A stretch of DNA of 64,000 nt from Brevibacillus gelatini (lineage in GTDB: Bacteria; Bacillota; Bacilli; Brevibacillales; Brevibacillaceae), in assembly GCF_003710935.1 (NCBI RefSeq), contig NZ_RHHS01000027.1, positions 186,001 to 250,000 of the forward strand, read 5' to 3'. The position numbers were made by a program, and so were the translations under genes. Numbering within the stretch: the first letter of the stretch is position 1; the number at the start of each line of letters is the position of its first letter. This document shows, one piece after another, positions 1 through 9,266 of the stretch. Below the pieces are notes generated by a model, which saw only the letters and a list, made by a program, of their open reading frames with translations, did not search any database and was not told the origin of the DNA.

Positions 1-1
1 G

Positions 2-139
2 TACATGCTGGTCATCGGGGAAAAAGAAGTGACAGACGGCACTCTGTCTGTACGCAAACGCGGAGTAGGCGATGAAGGTTCCATGACCGTTGATGCGTTC
101 GTGGAAAAAATTCGCGCAGAAATCAACGAAATGAAGTAA
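2..139 (+). CDS. thrS: Threonyl-tRNA synthetase, C-terminal end (5' truncated by window)
   Basis: Only the last 45 codons are present; the reading frame enters at base 2 and stops at TAA 137-139. The translated end (YMLVIGEKEV, then TLSVRKRGVGDEG and FVEKIRAEINEMK) matches the anticodon-binding domain that ends class II threonyl-tRNA synthetases, which charge tRNA-Thr in the cytoplasm. In B. subtilis thrS likewise lies upstream of infC. A hairpin with a T-run follows directly, so thrS is probably the last gene of its transcript. The identity rests on a short segment. Confidence 0.8.
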   Translation, partial: YMLVIGEKEVTDGTLSVRKRGVGDEGSMTVDAFVEKIRAEINEMK

Positions 140-146
140 CGCAAAA

Positions 147-187
147 AAGGGCAGTTCTCCCTCGAACGGCGGGAAACTGCCCTTTTA
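147..187 (+). terminator. Rho-independent terminator after thrS
   Basis: GGGCAGTT at 149-156 pairs with AACTGCCC at 175-182, with additional CTCCC/GGGA pairing inside the loop, followed by TTTT. It lies 8 bases after the thrS stop. Confidence 0.8.
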
Positions 188-356
188 CATTATGGTGCTT
201 TCCCCTTTTTTACCCTCCACCTGCTGGCGATGTTGCGAAGCGGTGAAAAGTGCAGGGAAAGCGAGCCATTTCCCGGATGAATGTGGTACGCTAGTAAAAA
301 AGCCTGCACCGCTTGTAGCATGCCATGCTCAGCCAGGAAAAGGGGAGTGACCAGCA

Positions 357-1382
357 GTGCCAGAGCAGTTGCAAGTACGTGACACACGAAACCGCCCTCT
401 CCGTGATCTGCGCATTTCCGTGACAGACAGATGCAATTTTCGCTGCCGGTACTGTATGCCGGCTGAAATTTTCGGATCGGACTTCGCATTTTTACCGCAG
501 CACAAGCTGCTGTCGTTTGAAGAAATTGCCCGTTTGACCAGCATATTTACCTCGCTTGGCGTGCGGAAAATCCGGATTACCGGCGGAGAACCGCTGATGC
601 GCAGGGATTTGCCAACGTTAATTCAAATGATCCGGAAAATAGACAACGTCCAGGATATTGCCATGACCACGAATGGCTCGCTGCTCGTCCGCCATGCCCA
701 GGCATTGAAGGAAGCCGGACTGGATCGCGTCACCGTCAGTCTCGACAGCCTGGACAACGAGCGATTTGGCATGTTGAACGGCAGAGGCTATCCCGTGGAT
801 GCGGTGCTCGACGGGATTCGCGCGGCGGCAGAGGCGGGACTCGGGGTGAAAATCAACATGGTCGTTCAGCGCGGCGTCAATGACCAGGACATTTTGCCGA
901 TGGTCCGTTACTTCCGCGAGCAGGGGCATACCTTGCGCTTTATCGAGTTCATGGATGTTGGCAACAGCAACGGCTGGAGACTCGATCAGGTCGTGCCTTC
1001 CAGCGAAATCGTCCGGCTGATCCACGCAGAAATGCCGCTCGCGCCAGTCGAGCCGAACTACTTCGGCGAGGTCGCTTCGCGCTACCGCTACGAGGGAAGC
1101 GATCAGGAGATAGGGCTGATCTCGTCGGTGACACAAGCCTTTTGTTCTACCTGCACGCGCGCGCGGCTGTCTGCTGAGGGGAAAATGTACAACTGCCTGT
1201 TCGCCTCTGCCGGACATGACTTGCGCGAGCCGCTGCGCAGCGGGCGAAGCGACGACGAAATCCGGGAGCTGATTCGCGCGATCTGGGAAAAGCGCGACGA
1301 GCGCTATTCGGAGGAACGGCTGGACGAAACGCCGGGACTGCAAAAGCGTCCGAAGGTGGAAATGTCCCACATTGGAGGATAA
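357..1382 (+). CDS. moaA: GTP 3',8-cyclase MoaA (molybdenum cofactor step 1)
   Basis: Radical SAM enzyme that rearranges GTP to 3',8-cyclo-GTP, the precursor of cyclic pyranopterin, in cytoplasmic molybdenum cofactor synthesis. The 341-residue length is usual. The radical SAM cysteines are C26, C30 and C33 in the CNFRCRYC motif; the second 4Fe-4S cluster is held by C263, C266 and C280 (CSTC...NC), and the protein ends with the conserved Gly-Gly needed for catalysis. The GTG start at 357 follows AGGGGAGTGA. It is a stand-alone gene between two terminators or leaders; the only other Moco gene in the window is moaB at 13.8 kb. Confidence 0.95.
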   Translation: MPEQLQVRDTRNRPLRDLRISVTDRCNFRCRYCMPAEIFGSDFAFLPQHKLLSFEEIARLTSIFTSLGVRKIRITGGEPLMRRDLPTLIQMIRKIDNVQDIAMTTNGSLLVRHAQALKEAGLDRVTVSLDSLDNERFGMLNGRGYPVDAVLDGIRAAAEAGLGVKINMVVQRGVNDQDILPMVRYFREQGHTLRFIEFMDVGNSNGWRLDQVVPSSEIVRLIHAEMPLAPVEPNYFGEVASRYRYEGSDQEIGLISSVTQAFCSTCTRARLSAEGKMYNCLFASAGHDLREPLRSGRSDDEIRELIRAIWEKRDERYSEERLDETPGLQKRPKVEMSHIGG

Positions 1383-1395
1383 AGAGCATAAAGCC

Positions 1396-1424
1396 TTGAC
1401 AAAGACAACTCTACCTTGTATGAT
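1396..1424 (+). promoter_or_regulatory. Sigma-A promoter of infC-rpmI-rplT
   Basis: TTGACA at 1396-1401 and TATGAT at 1419-1424 with a 17-base spacer, immediately after the moaA stop. It would start transcription near 1431, at the 5' end of the L20 leader. Confidence 0.85.
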
Positions 1425-1430
1425 AAGTTG

Positions 1431-1600
1431 CGTGTATAAACACTTCATAATTCGAGAACAAGCAGAGGCGCCCAGCTTCTCACCTGGGTCGACGTCTTCA
1501 CGACTGTTGACAGGTAACTCTTATGCAAGGAGATCCTTGGATCTATTGAAATTGCTTAGGTGAGATATGTGCGGGCGCAGTTGCGTTCGCACATTTTTGT
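1431..1600 (+). ncRNA. L20 (rplT) autoregulatory leader of infC operon
   Basis: The 5' leader before infC in Bacillales is bound by ribosomal protein L20, which favours a terminator when in excess. Here TCTCACCT at 1478-1485 is perfectly complementary to AGGTGAGA at 1558-1565, giving the long-range helix expected in this class. An intrinsic terminator follows: ATGTGCG 1567-1573 pairs with CGCACAT 1588-1594, then TTTTT. Position, pairing and the downstream genes support the call; the family assignment was made by eye and not by a covariance model. Confidence 0.8.
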
Positions 1601-1630
1601 TCCTTCTCGAAATTGACGGAGGTGGCAAGT

Positions 1631-2149
1631 ATTAGCAAGGATCAAATGTTAGTTAACGAAGCGATCCGTGCCCGTGAAGTCCGTTTGATCGGCGCTGACG
1701 GGAGCCAATTGGGAGTCGTACCCTTCAGGGAAGCGTTGCGCATTGCCCAGGAAGCCGATTTGGATCTGGTAAACGTTGCTCCGACAGCCAAACCGCCTGT
1801 ATGCCGTATCATGGACTACGGAAAGTTCAAGTACGAGCAGGCGAAAAAGGAGAAAGAAGCACGGAAAAACCAGAAGATCATCGAGCTGAAAGAAGTGCGT
1901 TTTTCTTCTAACATCGAAGAACACGATTTTCAAACCAAGCTTCGCAACGTCCGCAAGTTCTTGGAGGATCACCACAAGGTGAAGTGTACGATCCGTTTCC
2001 GTGGACGTGAAATCACCCACTCCGAAATCGGGCTTGGCGTTATGGAACGTGTAGCTGCTCAGTGTGAAGATCTCGCTACGCCTGAGCGTAAACCGAAGAT
2101 CGAGGGCCGCAGCATGATCATGATTCTGGCTCCGAAAGCGGAAAAGTAA
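1631..2149 (+). CDS. infC: Translation initiation factor IF-3 (AUU start)
   Basis: IF-3 binds the 30S subunit, prevents premature 50S joining and proofreads the start codon. The 172-residue product begins [19 protein letters not shown], matching the N-terminus of Bacillus IF-3, and carries the usual N-domain, basic linker ([11 protein letters not shown]) and C-domain. I place the start at ATT 1631 because GGAGGTGG (1618-1625) lies just upstream and no ATG/GTG fits; a TTG at 1613 would overlap the Shine-Dalgarno and has none of its own. An AUU start in infC is known and lets IF-3 repress its own translation. First gene of the rpmI-rplT operon. Confidence 0.95.
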   Translation: MSKDQMLVNEAIRAREVRLIGADGSQLGVVPFREALRIAQEADLDLVNVAPTAKPPVCRIMDYGKFKYEQAKKEKEARKNQKIIELKEVRFSSNIEEHDFQTKLRNVRKFLEDHHKVKCTIRFRGREITHSEIGLGVMERVAAQCEDLATPERKPKIEGRSMIMILAPKAEK

Positions 2150-2179
2150 GATAGTCGTTTAGACAGGAGGATTTTTCAG

Positions 2180-2377
2180 ATGCCTAAAATGAAAACCAAC
2201 AAGGCTGCTGCAAAACGTTTCAAAAAGACTGGAAGCGGCCAATTGAAGCGCGACCGCGCATTTGGTAGCCACTTGTTCGCCAACAAAACAACCAAGCAAA
2301 AGCGCCACCTGCGCAAAGCTGCGCTTGTTTCCAAAGGTGACCAAAAACGCATTGGGCAAATGCTCACTTACCTGTAA
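2180..2377 (+). CDS. rpmI: Ribosomal protein L35
   Basis: Small, highly basic 65-residue component of the large ribosomal subunit. It starts [20 protein letters not shown], the family signature, and has the usual length. The ATG at 2180 follows AGGAGG. It lies 30 bases after infC and 91 bases before rplT in the conserved infC-rpmI-rplT operon, so it is expected to be co-regulated by the L20 leader. Confidence 0.97.
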   Translation: MPKMKTNKAAAKRFKKTGSGQLKRDRAFGSHLFANKTTKQKRHLRKAALVSKGDQKRIGQMLTYL

Positions 2378-2468
2378 GTTTTCGCATCATCAAACACATT
2401 ACGCAGCATGAGCTCCCTAAGTGCCTGGAAGCAGGCCGCCATGCTGGAAAGACCAGGAGGAGTTTAGT

Positions 2469-2828
2469 ATGCCAAGAGTAAAAGGTGGCATTGTTACACG
2501 CCGTCGTCATAAAAAAATCCTGAAGCTGGCGAAAGGATACTTCGGTTCCAAACATCGCCTGTTTAAATCTGCAAATGCGCAGGTTATGAAATCCCTGCTG
2601 TATGCATACCGTGACCGTCGTCAAAAGAAACGCGACTTCCGCAAACTGTGGATCACTCGTATCAACGCGCAAGCTCGCCTGAACGGTCTGTCCTACAGCC
2701 GTCTGATGCACGGCCTGAAAGTGGCTGGCATCGAAGTAAACCGCAAAATGCTGGCTGACCTGGCTGTGAACGACAAAGCTGCGTTCAACGAACTGGCAGC
2801 AGTAGCAAAAGGCAAACTGAACGCGTAA
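2469..2828 (+). CDS. rplT: Ribosomal protein L20
   Basis: Binds 23S rRNA early in 50S assembly and, in Firmicutes, represses its own operon through the leader at 1431-1600. The 119-residue product begins [19 protein letters not shown] and contains the conserved [22 protein letters not shown] region. The ATG at 2469 is preceded by AGGAGGAG; an in-frame ATG at 2421 lacks a ribosome site and family similarity. Last gene of the operon, followed by a strong terminator. Confidence 0.97.
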   Translation: MPRVKGGIVTRRRHKKILKLAKGYFGSKHRLFKSANAQVMKSLLYAYRDRRQKKRDFRKLWITRINAQARLNGLSYSRLMHGLKVAGIEVNRKMLADLAVNDKAAFNELAAVAKGKLNA

Positions 2829-2850
2829 TCACTTTCTTGCGCGAAAAAGC

Positions 2851-2889
2851 AAAAGCCGATCTTTTCCACTGGGAAAGGTCGGTTTTTTT
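2851..2889 (+). terminator. Terminator of infC-rpmI-rplT operon
   Basis: CCGATCTTTTCC and GGGAAAGGTCGG form a long stem with a very short loop, followed by seven T residues (2883-2889). Confidence 0.85.
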
Positions 2890-3017
2890 GTTTAGGCCGA
2901 GAGAAAGCTCCGTCTCAGGTCGCAGACAAAAACAATCTTCCGCCCGTGTCGAGAAGACCGCCTCCTGCCATACAATAAAAATCGTCAATGGAAAACAATG
3001 GATAGGAGAGGGTAGAG

Positions 3018-3242
3018 ATGAAAAAACAAAAGTGGATGATGATGGGTGCTGCTGCGGTGATCTGTTCGGCGCTGTTCGTTCCGGGAGCGTTTGCCAAAGA
3101 AAAGGATGATGCCTACGTGGCACCTGTCGTCTTCATCACAGGGGCACCGACTGCCCAGCATGTAGACCAGGTGAAACCCAACACCATTCCGACAGGCAGC
3201 GCGTTTATTTTCCCGGCTGATAACAGTGACTCTGACAAATAA
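3018..3242 (+). CDS. Small exported protein of unknown function
   Basis: 74 residues. A basic start (MKKQK) and a hydrophobic stretch (residues 7-22) ending VPGAFA-KEK are a typical Sec signal peptide with an AXA-like cleavage site near residue 26. The mature peptide of about 48 residues is acidic at its end (DNSDSDK) and has no cysteine or recognisable domain. The ATG follows GGAGAGGGTAGAG. It is monocistronic between two terminators. I do not recognise the family; a small secreted or wall-associated peptide is all the sequence supports. Confidence 0.7.
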   Translation: MKKQKWMMMGAAAVICSALFVPGAFAKEKDDAYVAPVVFITGAPTAQHVDQVKPNTIPTGSAFIFPADNSDSDK

Positions 3243-3265
3243 TAAGCGCGAGCCATCTCAAAAGG

Positions 3266-3298
3266 AGCGATCGGGCCAACTGACCTGGTCGCTTTTTT
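3266..3298 (+). terminator. Terminator after the small exported protein
   Basis: AGCGATCGGG (3266-3275) pairs with CCTGGTCGCT (3284-3293), using two G-U pairs, followed by TTTTTT. It ends the transcript of the exported protein before cysH. Confidence 0.75.
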
Positions 3299-3406
3299 CA
3301 TTTCTTGCGGGGCTGTCCCGGCAGTTTTGTCGGCAGGACGAATCTCCACTTGCTGCTTCCCGACATATGATGGTGGGGGAATCCCAGCAGGAAAGGAGTT
3401 TCGCTG

Positions 3407-4108
3407 ATGAGCAATCGCCAGAGGATGGCGGACGAAGAACTGCAAGTATGGGCGTACCGGATGGAAGCAAAATCCCCGCAGGATGTGCTAGTTCTGGCGG
3501 TCGAACACTTCGCGGGCAGTCTCGTCCTCGCCGCAAGCTTCGGTGCCGAGGATGTCGTGCTGATCGACATGCTGCACAAACTGGCTCCGACGATCCCTGT
3601 TTTTTACCTCGATACGAACAAACATTTTCCGGAGACGTACGAGACGCGCGACAAGCTGGAGGAGCGGTACCAGACGAATTTTATCCAGGTGCTGCCCGAG
3701 ATGACTCTGGCTGAGCAGGAAAAGCTTCACGGAGAAAAATTGTGGGAAAAAGACCCGAATCTGTGCTGCCAAATTCGCAAGGTAGAGCCTTTGAAGCGGG
3801 TGCTGTCCGGCTACGACGCCTGGATTACAGGCATTCGCCGCGACCAGGCGCCAACTCGCGCCAACGCGAAAAAGGTGGAGTGGGATGAAAAATTCCAGCT
3901 GGTGAAGTTCAATCCGCTCGCAGACTGGACGATGGACCAGGTGTGGGCATATATACATGCCAACGATGTCCCCTACAATCCTTTGCACGACCGCAACTAC
4001 CCAAGCATTGGCTGCAGTGTTTGCACCAGGCCTGTCCAGCCGGGACAGGACCCGCGCGCAGGCCGCTGGGCTGGCTTTGACAAGACCGAATGCGGTCTGC
4101 ACAAGTAA
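3407..4108 (+). CDS. cysH: Adenylyl-sulfate (APS) reductase, CysH type
   Basis: Reduces activated sulfate to sulfite with thioredoxin in assimilatory sulfate reduction. The 233-residue product belongs to the adenine-nucleotide alpha-hydrolase fold ([13 protein letters not shown] near residue 44) and ends with the catalytic ECGLHK tail (C229). C120-C121 and C203/C206 (CC and CXXC) are the four cysteines that ligate a 4Fe-4S cluster in APS reductases and are absent from PAPS-specific enzymes, so APS is the likely substrate. That fits the adjacent sat gene and the absence of cysC here. ATG 3407 follows GGAAAGGAG. Confidence 0.92.
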   Translation: MSNRQRMADEELQVWAYRMEAKSPQDVLVLAVEHFAGSLVLAASFGAEDVVLIDMLHKLAPTIPVFYLDTNKHFPETYETRDKLEERYQTNFIQVLPEMTLAEQEKLHGEKLWEKDPNLCCQIRKVEPLKRVLSGYDAWITGIRRDQAPTRANAKKVEWDEKFQLVKFNPLADWTMDQVWAYIHANDVPYNPLHDRNYPSIGCSVCTRPVQPGQDPRAGRWAGFDKTECGLHK

Positions 4109-4131
4109 GGGAACATAAGGGAGGACACGTT

Positions 4132-5283
4132 ATGCAAACGATCTCGCCACACGGCGGGACGCTGATTGATCGGCTGGAGAGTCAGCCGCAAGCAGTATCC
4201 CGAGCCGGTATCAAAAAAGCGATCACGGTAGATAAGTGGACATTGTCTGACCTCGATTGTCTCGCCATTGGCGCTTTCTCTCCGCTGACAGGCTTTCTCG
4301 GGGAGGACGACTACCATTCTGTCGTGGAACGGATGCGGCTCGCAGACGGGACGGTTTGGCCGCTGCCAGTGACGCTCGCAGTCGATCCGGCGGAGCACGC
4401 GGACCTCAAGCCGGGGGATGCGGTATGGCTGCGCGGAGAAGACGGCGAAGACTACGCCATCCTTCATGTGCAAAGCATCTACCGGCCAGACAAGGTGCGG
4501 GAAGCCAGACAAGTGTTTCGCACTGAAGACCGGGCGCATCCGGGCGTGAAAAAGCTGCTGGAAAAACCGGAACTGTACGTAGGCGGGCCCGTGCATGTAC
4601 GCAAGCGGCCGCGGCCCGAACGTTTTGCCGAATATTATTTGACGCCGCGCGAGACGAGAGAACTTTTTGCGCAAAAAGGGTGGAAAACCGTCGTCGGCTT
4701 CCAGACGCGCAATCCCGTTCACCGGGCGCACGAATACATCCAGAAAGCGGCACTGGAAATCGTCGACGGGCTTTTCCTCAACCCGCTGATGGGAGAGACG
4801 AAGGCCGATGACATTCCGGCGCAGGTGCGGATGAAAAGCTACCTCGCCCTCCTGGAAAACTACTACCCGAAAGAGCGCGTGCTGCTTGCGGCATTCCCGG
4901 CGGCCATGCGCTACGCGGGGCCGAGAGAAGCAGTGTTTCACGCGCTCGTCCGGAAAAACTACGGCTGCACGCATTTCATCGTCGGCCGCGATCATGCGGG
5001 CGTGGGCGATTATTACGGGACGTACGACGCGCAGCGCATCTTTTCCGCCTTCGCGCCGGATGAGTTGGGGATTCAACTGCTGTTTTTCGAGCACAGCTTT
5101 TACTGCACGGCCTGCCAGGGAATGGCGACTGCCAAGACGTGCCCGCACGCTGCCAGTGAGCATCTGACGCTGTCCGGGACAAAAGTGCGCGCGCTTTTGC
5201 GCAGCGGCCAGACCCCGCCGCCGGAATTTACCCGACCCGAAGTGGCAAAAATTTTGATCGAGGGACTTCGCGACCATCCGTAA
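4132..5283 (+). CDS. sat: ATP sulfurylase (sulfate adenylyltransferase)
   Basis: Forms APS from ATP and sulfate, the first step of sulfate assimilation. The 383-residue protein has the N-terminal PUA-like domain and a catalytic domain with [19 protein letters not shown] (the QXRN and HXXH nucleotide-binding motifs) and [16 protein letters not shown], all intact. The start at ATG 4132 is chosen because GGGAGGACA precedes it; an upstream in-frame start overlaps cysH. It lies 23 bases after cysH, so the pair makes APS and reduces it. No SAM riboswitch or CymR-like site was recognised upstream. Confidence 0.95.
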   Translation: MQTISPHGGTLIDRLESQPQAVSRAGIKKAITVDKWTLSDLDCLAIGAFSPLTGFLGEDDYHSVVERMRLADGTVWPLPVTLAVDPAEHADLKPGDAVWLRGEDGEDYAILHVQSIYRPDKVREARQVFRTEDRAHPGVKKLLEKPELYVGGPVHVRKRPRPERFAEYYLTPRETRELFAQKGWKTVVGFQTRNPVHRAHEYIQKAALEIVDGLFLNPLMGETKADDIPAQVRMKSYLALLENYYPKERVLLAAFPAAMRYAGPREAVFHALVRKNYGCTHFIVGRDHAGVGDYYGTYDAQRIFSAFAPDELGIQLLFFEHSFYCTACQGMATAKTCPHAASEHLTLSGTKVRALLRSGQTPPPEFTRPEVAKILIEGLRDHP

Positions 5284-5302
5284 AACGGTTCACCAAAAGA
5301 AG

Positions 5303-5332
5303 GGAAGGACGGGTATTGCCGTCCGTTTCCCT
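5303..5332 (+). terminator. Hairpin after sat (weak terminator candidate)
   Basis: GGGAAGGACGG and CCGTCCGTTTCCC form a strong stem, but the following sequence is TGTCTGAAAAA with no T-run on the plus strand. It may be a 3' processing or stability hairpin. Between it and the ilvB promoter (5333-5455) I see no further gene or clear signal. Confidence 0.4.
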
Positions 5333-5455
5333 GTCTGAAAAAGGGGACAAGCCGAAGAAAAAATGTATCCGCTTTCACTCAAAAACCGCGCCGTTTCGCG
5401 GTTTTTCACTGAGCATTCGTTCGGACGAAAGTACGGGGAAATCTTTTTGTTTTCG

Positions 5456-5484
5456 TTGACACCCCCATAGTGCCTAGCTATAAT
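5456..5484 (+). promoter_or_regulatory. Sigma-A promoter of the ilv-leu operon
   Basis: TTGACA at 5456-5461 and TATAAT at 5479-5484, spacer 17: a perfect consensus promoter. A second TATAAT at 5534-5539 has no acceptable -35 at normal spacing. Confidence 0.85.
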
Positions 5485-5499
5485 CAGACGTAACACTTT

Positions 5500-5514
5500 A
5501 GTTTTCTGACAACA
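5500..5514 (+). promoter_or_regulatory. CodY-box-like site in ilv leader
   Basis: The 15-mer AGTTTTCTGACAACA matches the CodY consensus AATTTTCWGAAAATT at 11 of 15 positions and lies about 10-24 bases after the inferred transcription start. CodY represses the ilv-leu operon in B. subtilis, so the place is sensible. The match is imperfect and unproven. Confidence 0.45.
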
Positions 5515-5534
5515 ACAATATTAAAAATATTGTT
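5514..5534. repeat. Perfect AT-rich inverted repeat in ilv leader
   Basis: AACAATATT (5514-5522) and AATATTGTT (5526-5534) are perfect 9-base arms around AAA. It lies between the CodY-like site and the T-box and could be an operator for an unidentified regulator or a small RNA hairpin at the 5' end of the leader. Confidence 0.6.
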
Positions 5535-5539
5535 ATAAT

Positions 5540-5830
5540 AGGCTATGACGAGGATGGTGCGCGTCTCCCCTTTTACAGAGAGCCCCTGGTTGCTGAGAAG
5601 CGGGTATAGGGTACGCAAGCACTGCTCACCTCTGAGCTGTTTTGCTGAAATTTGCCTCGTGCAGAAAGTAGGGAAAACCGATTGACACCCGTTAGCGTGT
5701 TACAGTCCCATTTATTGTGACTGACTGAGATCGGCGACCGTGAGGCGCCGATGAAGTTGGGTGGTACCGCGAACCCTTTCGCCCCAAAAGACATGGAAAC
5801 CGAACCGTGTCGGGGCGAAAGGGTTTTTCT
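5540..5830 (+). ncRNA. T-box riboswitch (probably leucine) upstream of ilvB
   Basis: T-box leaders sense uncharged tRNA and block a terminator. The T-box itself, GGGTGGTACCGCG, is at 5759-5771, followed by a terminator made from AACCCTTTCGCCCC (5772-5785) and GGGGCGAAAGGGTT with a T-run ending at 5828. Stem I elements (AGAGAGCCCC, GGTTGCTGAGAA) are visible. CTC occurs at 5625-5627 and 5630-5632 in the specifier-loop area, giving Leu with either register, consistent with the downstream ilv-leu genes. The exact specifier position needs folding. Confidence 0.88.
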
Positions 5831-5885
5831 ATGTGTCCATAGGTTTTGTTTATAGCTGCTTAAGAAGTGGGAGGAGGAGAGGAAA

Positions 5886-7622
5886 ATGAGTGTAGAAATG
5901 GCCGAATTGCAGAAAAAAAGCGGCATTCCACCGATTCAGTTCGGAGAGGAAGTGACTGGAGCAGAAGCGCTTCTGCGCTGTCTGATCCTGGAGGAAGTCG
6001 AATACATTTTCGGCTACCCCGGCGGAGCTGTTCTCCCGATCTACGATTCCTTGTACGGGAGCTACTTCAAGCACATTCTGACGCGCCATGAACAGGGGGC
6101 GATCCACGCAGCAGACGGATACGCCCGCGCCACTGGCAAACCGGGCGTATGTATCGCCACTTCCGGTCCGGGAGCGACCAACCTCGTTACCGGGATTGCG
6201 ACAGCCCAGATGGACTCCGTTCCACTGGTTTGCATCACCGGAAACGTAGCCCAGTCGCTGATCGGAACCGACGCGTTCCAGGAAGCGAACATTACGGGTA
6301 TCACCATCCCGATCACGAAACACAGCTACTTCGTTCGCGATGTCCGCGAATTGCCGCGCATCGTGAAGGAAGCGTTCTACATCGCGACCACAGGCCGTCC
6401 GGGTCCGGTTCTCATCGACATTCCAAAAGATGTGGCCAATGCGAAAGCGCCGTTCACCTACCCTGACAAGGTCGAAATTCGCGGCTATCGCGCCACGCTC
6501 GTTCCGACAGACGAAGAGGTGCAGGCTTTTGTTGACGCGATTGGCGAAGCGAAGCGTCCGGTTATCCTGGCAGGCGGGGGCATCATCGCCTCCCGTGCCG
6601 AAAAAGAGCTGCTCGCTTTTGCAGAGAAGGCGCGCATCCCGGTTATCAACACCTTTATGGGGCTGGGCGGTTTCCCTGGCACGCACGAATTGGCGCTCGC
6701 CATGTCGGGCATGCACGGCAGCTACACAGCCAACCAGGCGCTGCTCAATGCGGACTGTGTCATCGGCCTCGGCGCGCGTTTCGATGACCGGATCACGATG
6801 GGACGCACCAAAGAGTTTGCTCCGAAAGCGCGCATCGTCCACGTCGACATCGACCCTGCCGAACTGGGGAAAAACGTCGAGACAGCCGTAACCGTAGCGG
6901 GCGATGTGAAAAGCACGCTGGCCAAAGCGCTTCCGATTGTCCGCAAATGCGACTCCGAGGCGTGGATCAACCAGCTCAAGGAATGGCAGGTACAGTATCC
7001 GTACAAGTACAAAAAAGACGGTAACGTACTGAAGCCGCAAGCGGTGATTGAGCTTTTGTACAGCTCCACGAACGGGGAGGCGATCGTCGTAACAGACGTC
7101 GGGCAGCATCAGATGTGGACAGCGCAATACTACAAGTTCAAGCACCCGCGCTCTTTCATCTCTTCCGGCGGTCTCGGCACGATGGGCTTCGGCTTCCCGG
7201 CAGCGATTGGCGCACAGATCGGACACCCGGATCGCACGGTCATCGCAGTTGTGGGCGACGGCGGCTTCCAGATGACGAACCAGGAGCTGGCGATCGTCTC
7301 CCAGTACAACATTCCGGTGAAGGTCGCGATTCTGAACAACCAGTGCCTGGGCATGGTTCGCCAGTGGCAGGAGCTGTTCTACGACAATCGCTACAGCCAG
7401 ATCGACCTGACGTGCAGCCCGGATTTCGTCAAGCTGGCGGAAGCTTACGGTGTCAAAGGCTTGCGGGCCACCACTCCGCAAGAGGCAGCAGCCGTTTGGG
7501 CCGAAGCGCTGCGCCATGATGGACCAGTCGTGGTAGACTTCCGTGTAGCGCAGGAAGAAAACGTGTATCCGATGGTAGCATCAGGCGACACATTAGATCA
7601 GATGCAATTGGGGGACGATTAG
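5886..7622 (+). CDS. ilvB: Acetolactate synthase, large (catalytic) subunit
   Basis: Condenses pyruvate with pyruvate or 2-oxobutyrate, the first common step to valine, leucine and isoleucine, using ThDP, FAD and Mg. The 578-residue protein shows the N-terminal pyrimidine-binding domain (FGYPGGAVLPIYDSLY, then the catalytic glutamate in HEQGAIHAADGYARATG), the central FAD domain and the C-terminal ThDP motif GDGGFQMTNQELAIVS...NN. ATG 5886 follows GGAGGAGAGG. First gene of ilvB-ilvN-ilvC-leuA-leuB, with one base between its stop and ilvN, under the T-box upstream. Confidence 0.96.
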   Translation: MSVEMAELQKKSGIPPIQFGEEVTGAEALLRCLILEEVEYIFGYPGGAVLPIYDSLYGSYFKHILTRHEQGAIHAADGYARATGKPGVCIATSGPGATNLVTGIATAQMDSVPLVCITGNVAQSLIGTDAFQEANITGITIPITKHSYFVRDVRELPRIVKEAFYIATTGRPGPVLIDIPKDVANAKAPFTYPDKVEIRGYRATLVPTDEEVQAFVDAIGEAKRPVILAGGGIIASRAEKELLAFAEKARIPVINTFMGLGGFPGTHELALAMSGMHGSYTANQALLNADCVIGLGARFDDRITMGRTKEFAPKARIVHVDIDPAELGKNVETAVTVAGDVKSTLAKALPIVRKCDSEAWINQLKEWQVQYPYKYKKDGNVLKPQAVIELLYSSTNGEAIVVTDVGQHQMWTAQYYKFKHPRSFISSGGLGTMGFGFPAAIGAQIGHPDRTVIAVVGDGGFQMTNQELAIVSQYNIPVKVAILNNQCLGMVRQWQELFYDNRYSQIDLTCSPDFVKLAEAYGVKGLRATTPQEAAAVWAEALRHDGPVVVDFRVAQEENVYPMVASGDTLDQMQLGDD

Positions 7623-7623
7623 G

Positions 7624-8130
7624 ATGCAAACACATACACTTGCCGTACTCGTCAACGATCACCCCGGCGTACTGACCCGAGTTGCGACCTTGTTCGGGCA
7701 ACGCGGCTTCAACATCGACAGCATCACGGTGGGAGGAACAGAGGAGCAAGGGCTGTCCCGGATGATTATTACCACCGGAGCGGACGACCGCCAGATTCAA
7801 CAGCTCATGAAGCAACTGCAAAAGCTGATCGATGTCATCTCGGTGACGAACCTCAGCGAAAACCCGTACGTTTCCCGGGAGCTGGCGCTAATCAAGGTGA
7901 GCGCCACACCGAGCCAACTGGCCGAGCTGAACGGGATTGTCGAGCCGTTCCGCGCCGCGATCGTCGATGTGGGTCCTACCTCGCTCATCGTGCAAGTGAC
8001 GGGTGATACCGAAAAAATCGACGCGCTGCTTGTTCTTTTGCAAAGCTATGGAGTTCTCGAACTGACGAGAACGGGATCAGTAGCGATGGCGCGCAGTATT
8101 GTTCCAGCAACAGCCGCAGCAACGGTTTAA
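7624..8130 (+). CDS. ilvN: Acetolactate synthase, small regulatory subunit
   Basis: The 168-residue product stimulates the large subunit and confers valine feedback. An N-terminal ACT domain is clear (HTLAVLVNDHPGVLTRVATLFGQRGFNIDSITVG) and is followed by the second ACT-like half found in long IlvN/IlvH forms. It starts 2 bases after the ilvB stop, so the two subunits are translationally coupled. In Bacillus the same gene is also called ilvH. Confidence 0.95.
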   Translation: MQTHTLAVLVNDHPGVLTRVATLFGQRGFNIDSITVGGTEEQGLSRMIITTGADDRQIQQLMKQLQKLIDVISVTNLSENPYVSRELALIKVSATPSQLAELNGIVEPFRAAIVDVGPTSLIVQVTGDTEKIDALLVLLQSYGVLELTRTGSVAMARSIVPATAAATV

Positions 8131-9210
<1,080 letters not shown>

Positions 9211-9266
9211 AGACCGACGGATCGTGACATATATAATGTAGGGAAAATAGTGGAGGTGACAAGTTC

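Noticed and set aside
1613-1630. TTG at 1613 as the infC start.
   Set aside because: It would sit 5 bases before the only Shine-Dalgarno sequence and adds residues not found in other IF-3 proteins.
3299-3406. A SAM riboswitch (S-box) before cysH-sat.
   Set aside because: Looked for because of the sulfur genes, but no S-box core or paired P1/terminator arrangement is present; the hairpin at 3266-3298 is the terminator of the gene before.
5531-5540. TATAAT at 5534-5539 as a second ilv promoter.
   Set aside because: No -35 at 16 to 18 bases; the nearest TGACA is 22 bases away.
5850-7517. A 555-codon open frame on the minus strand across ilvB.
   Set aside because: It is a shadow of the ilvB codon bias (third-position GC) and has no family similarity or ribosome site.
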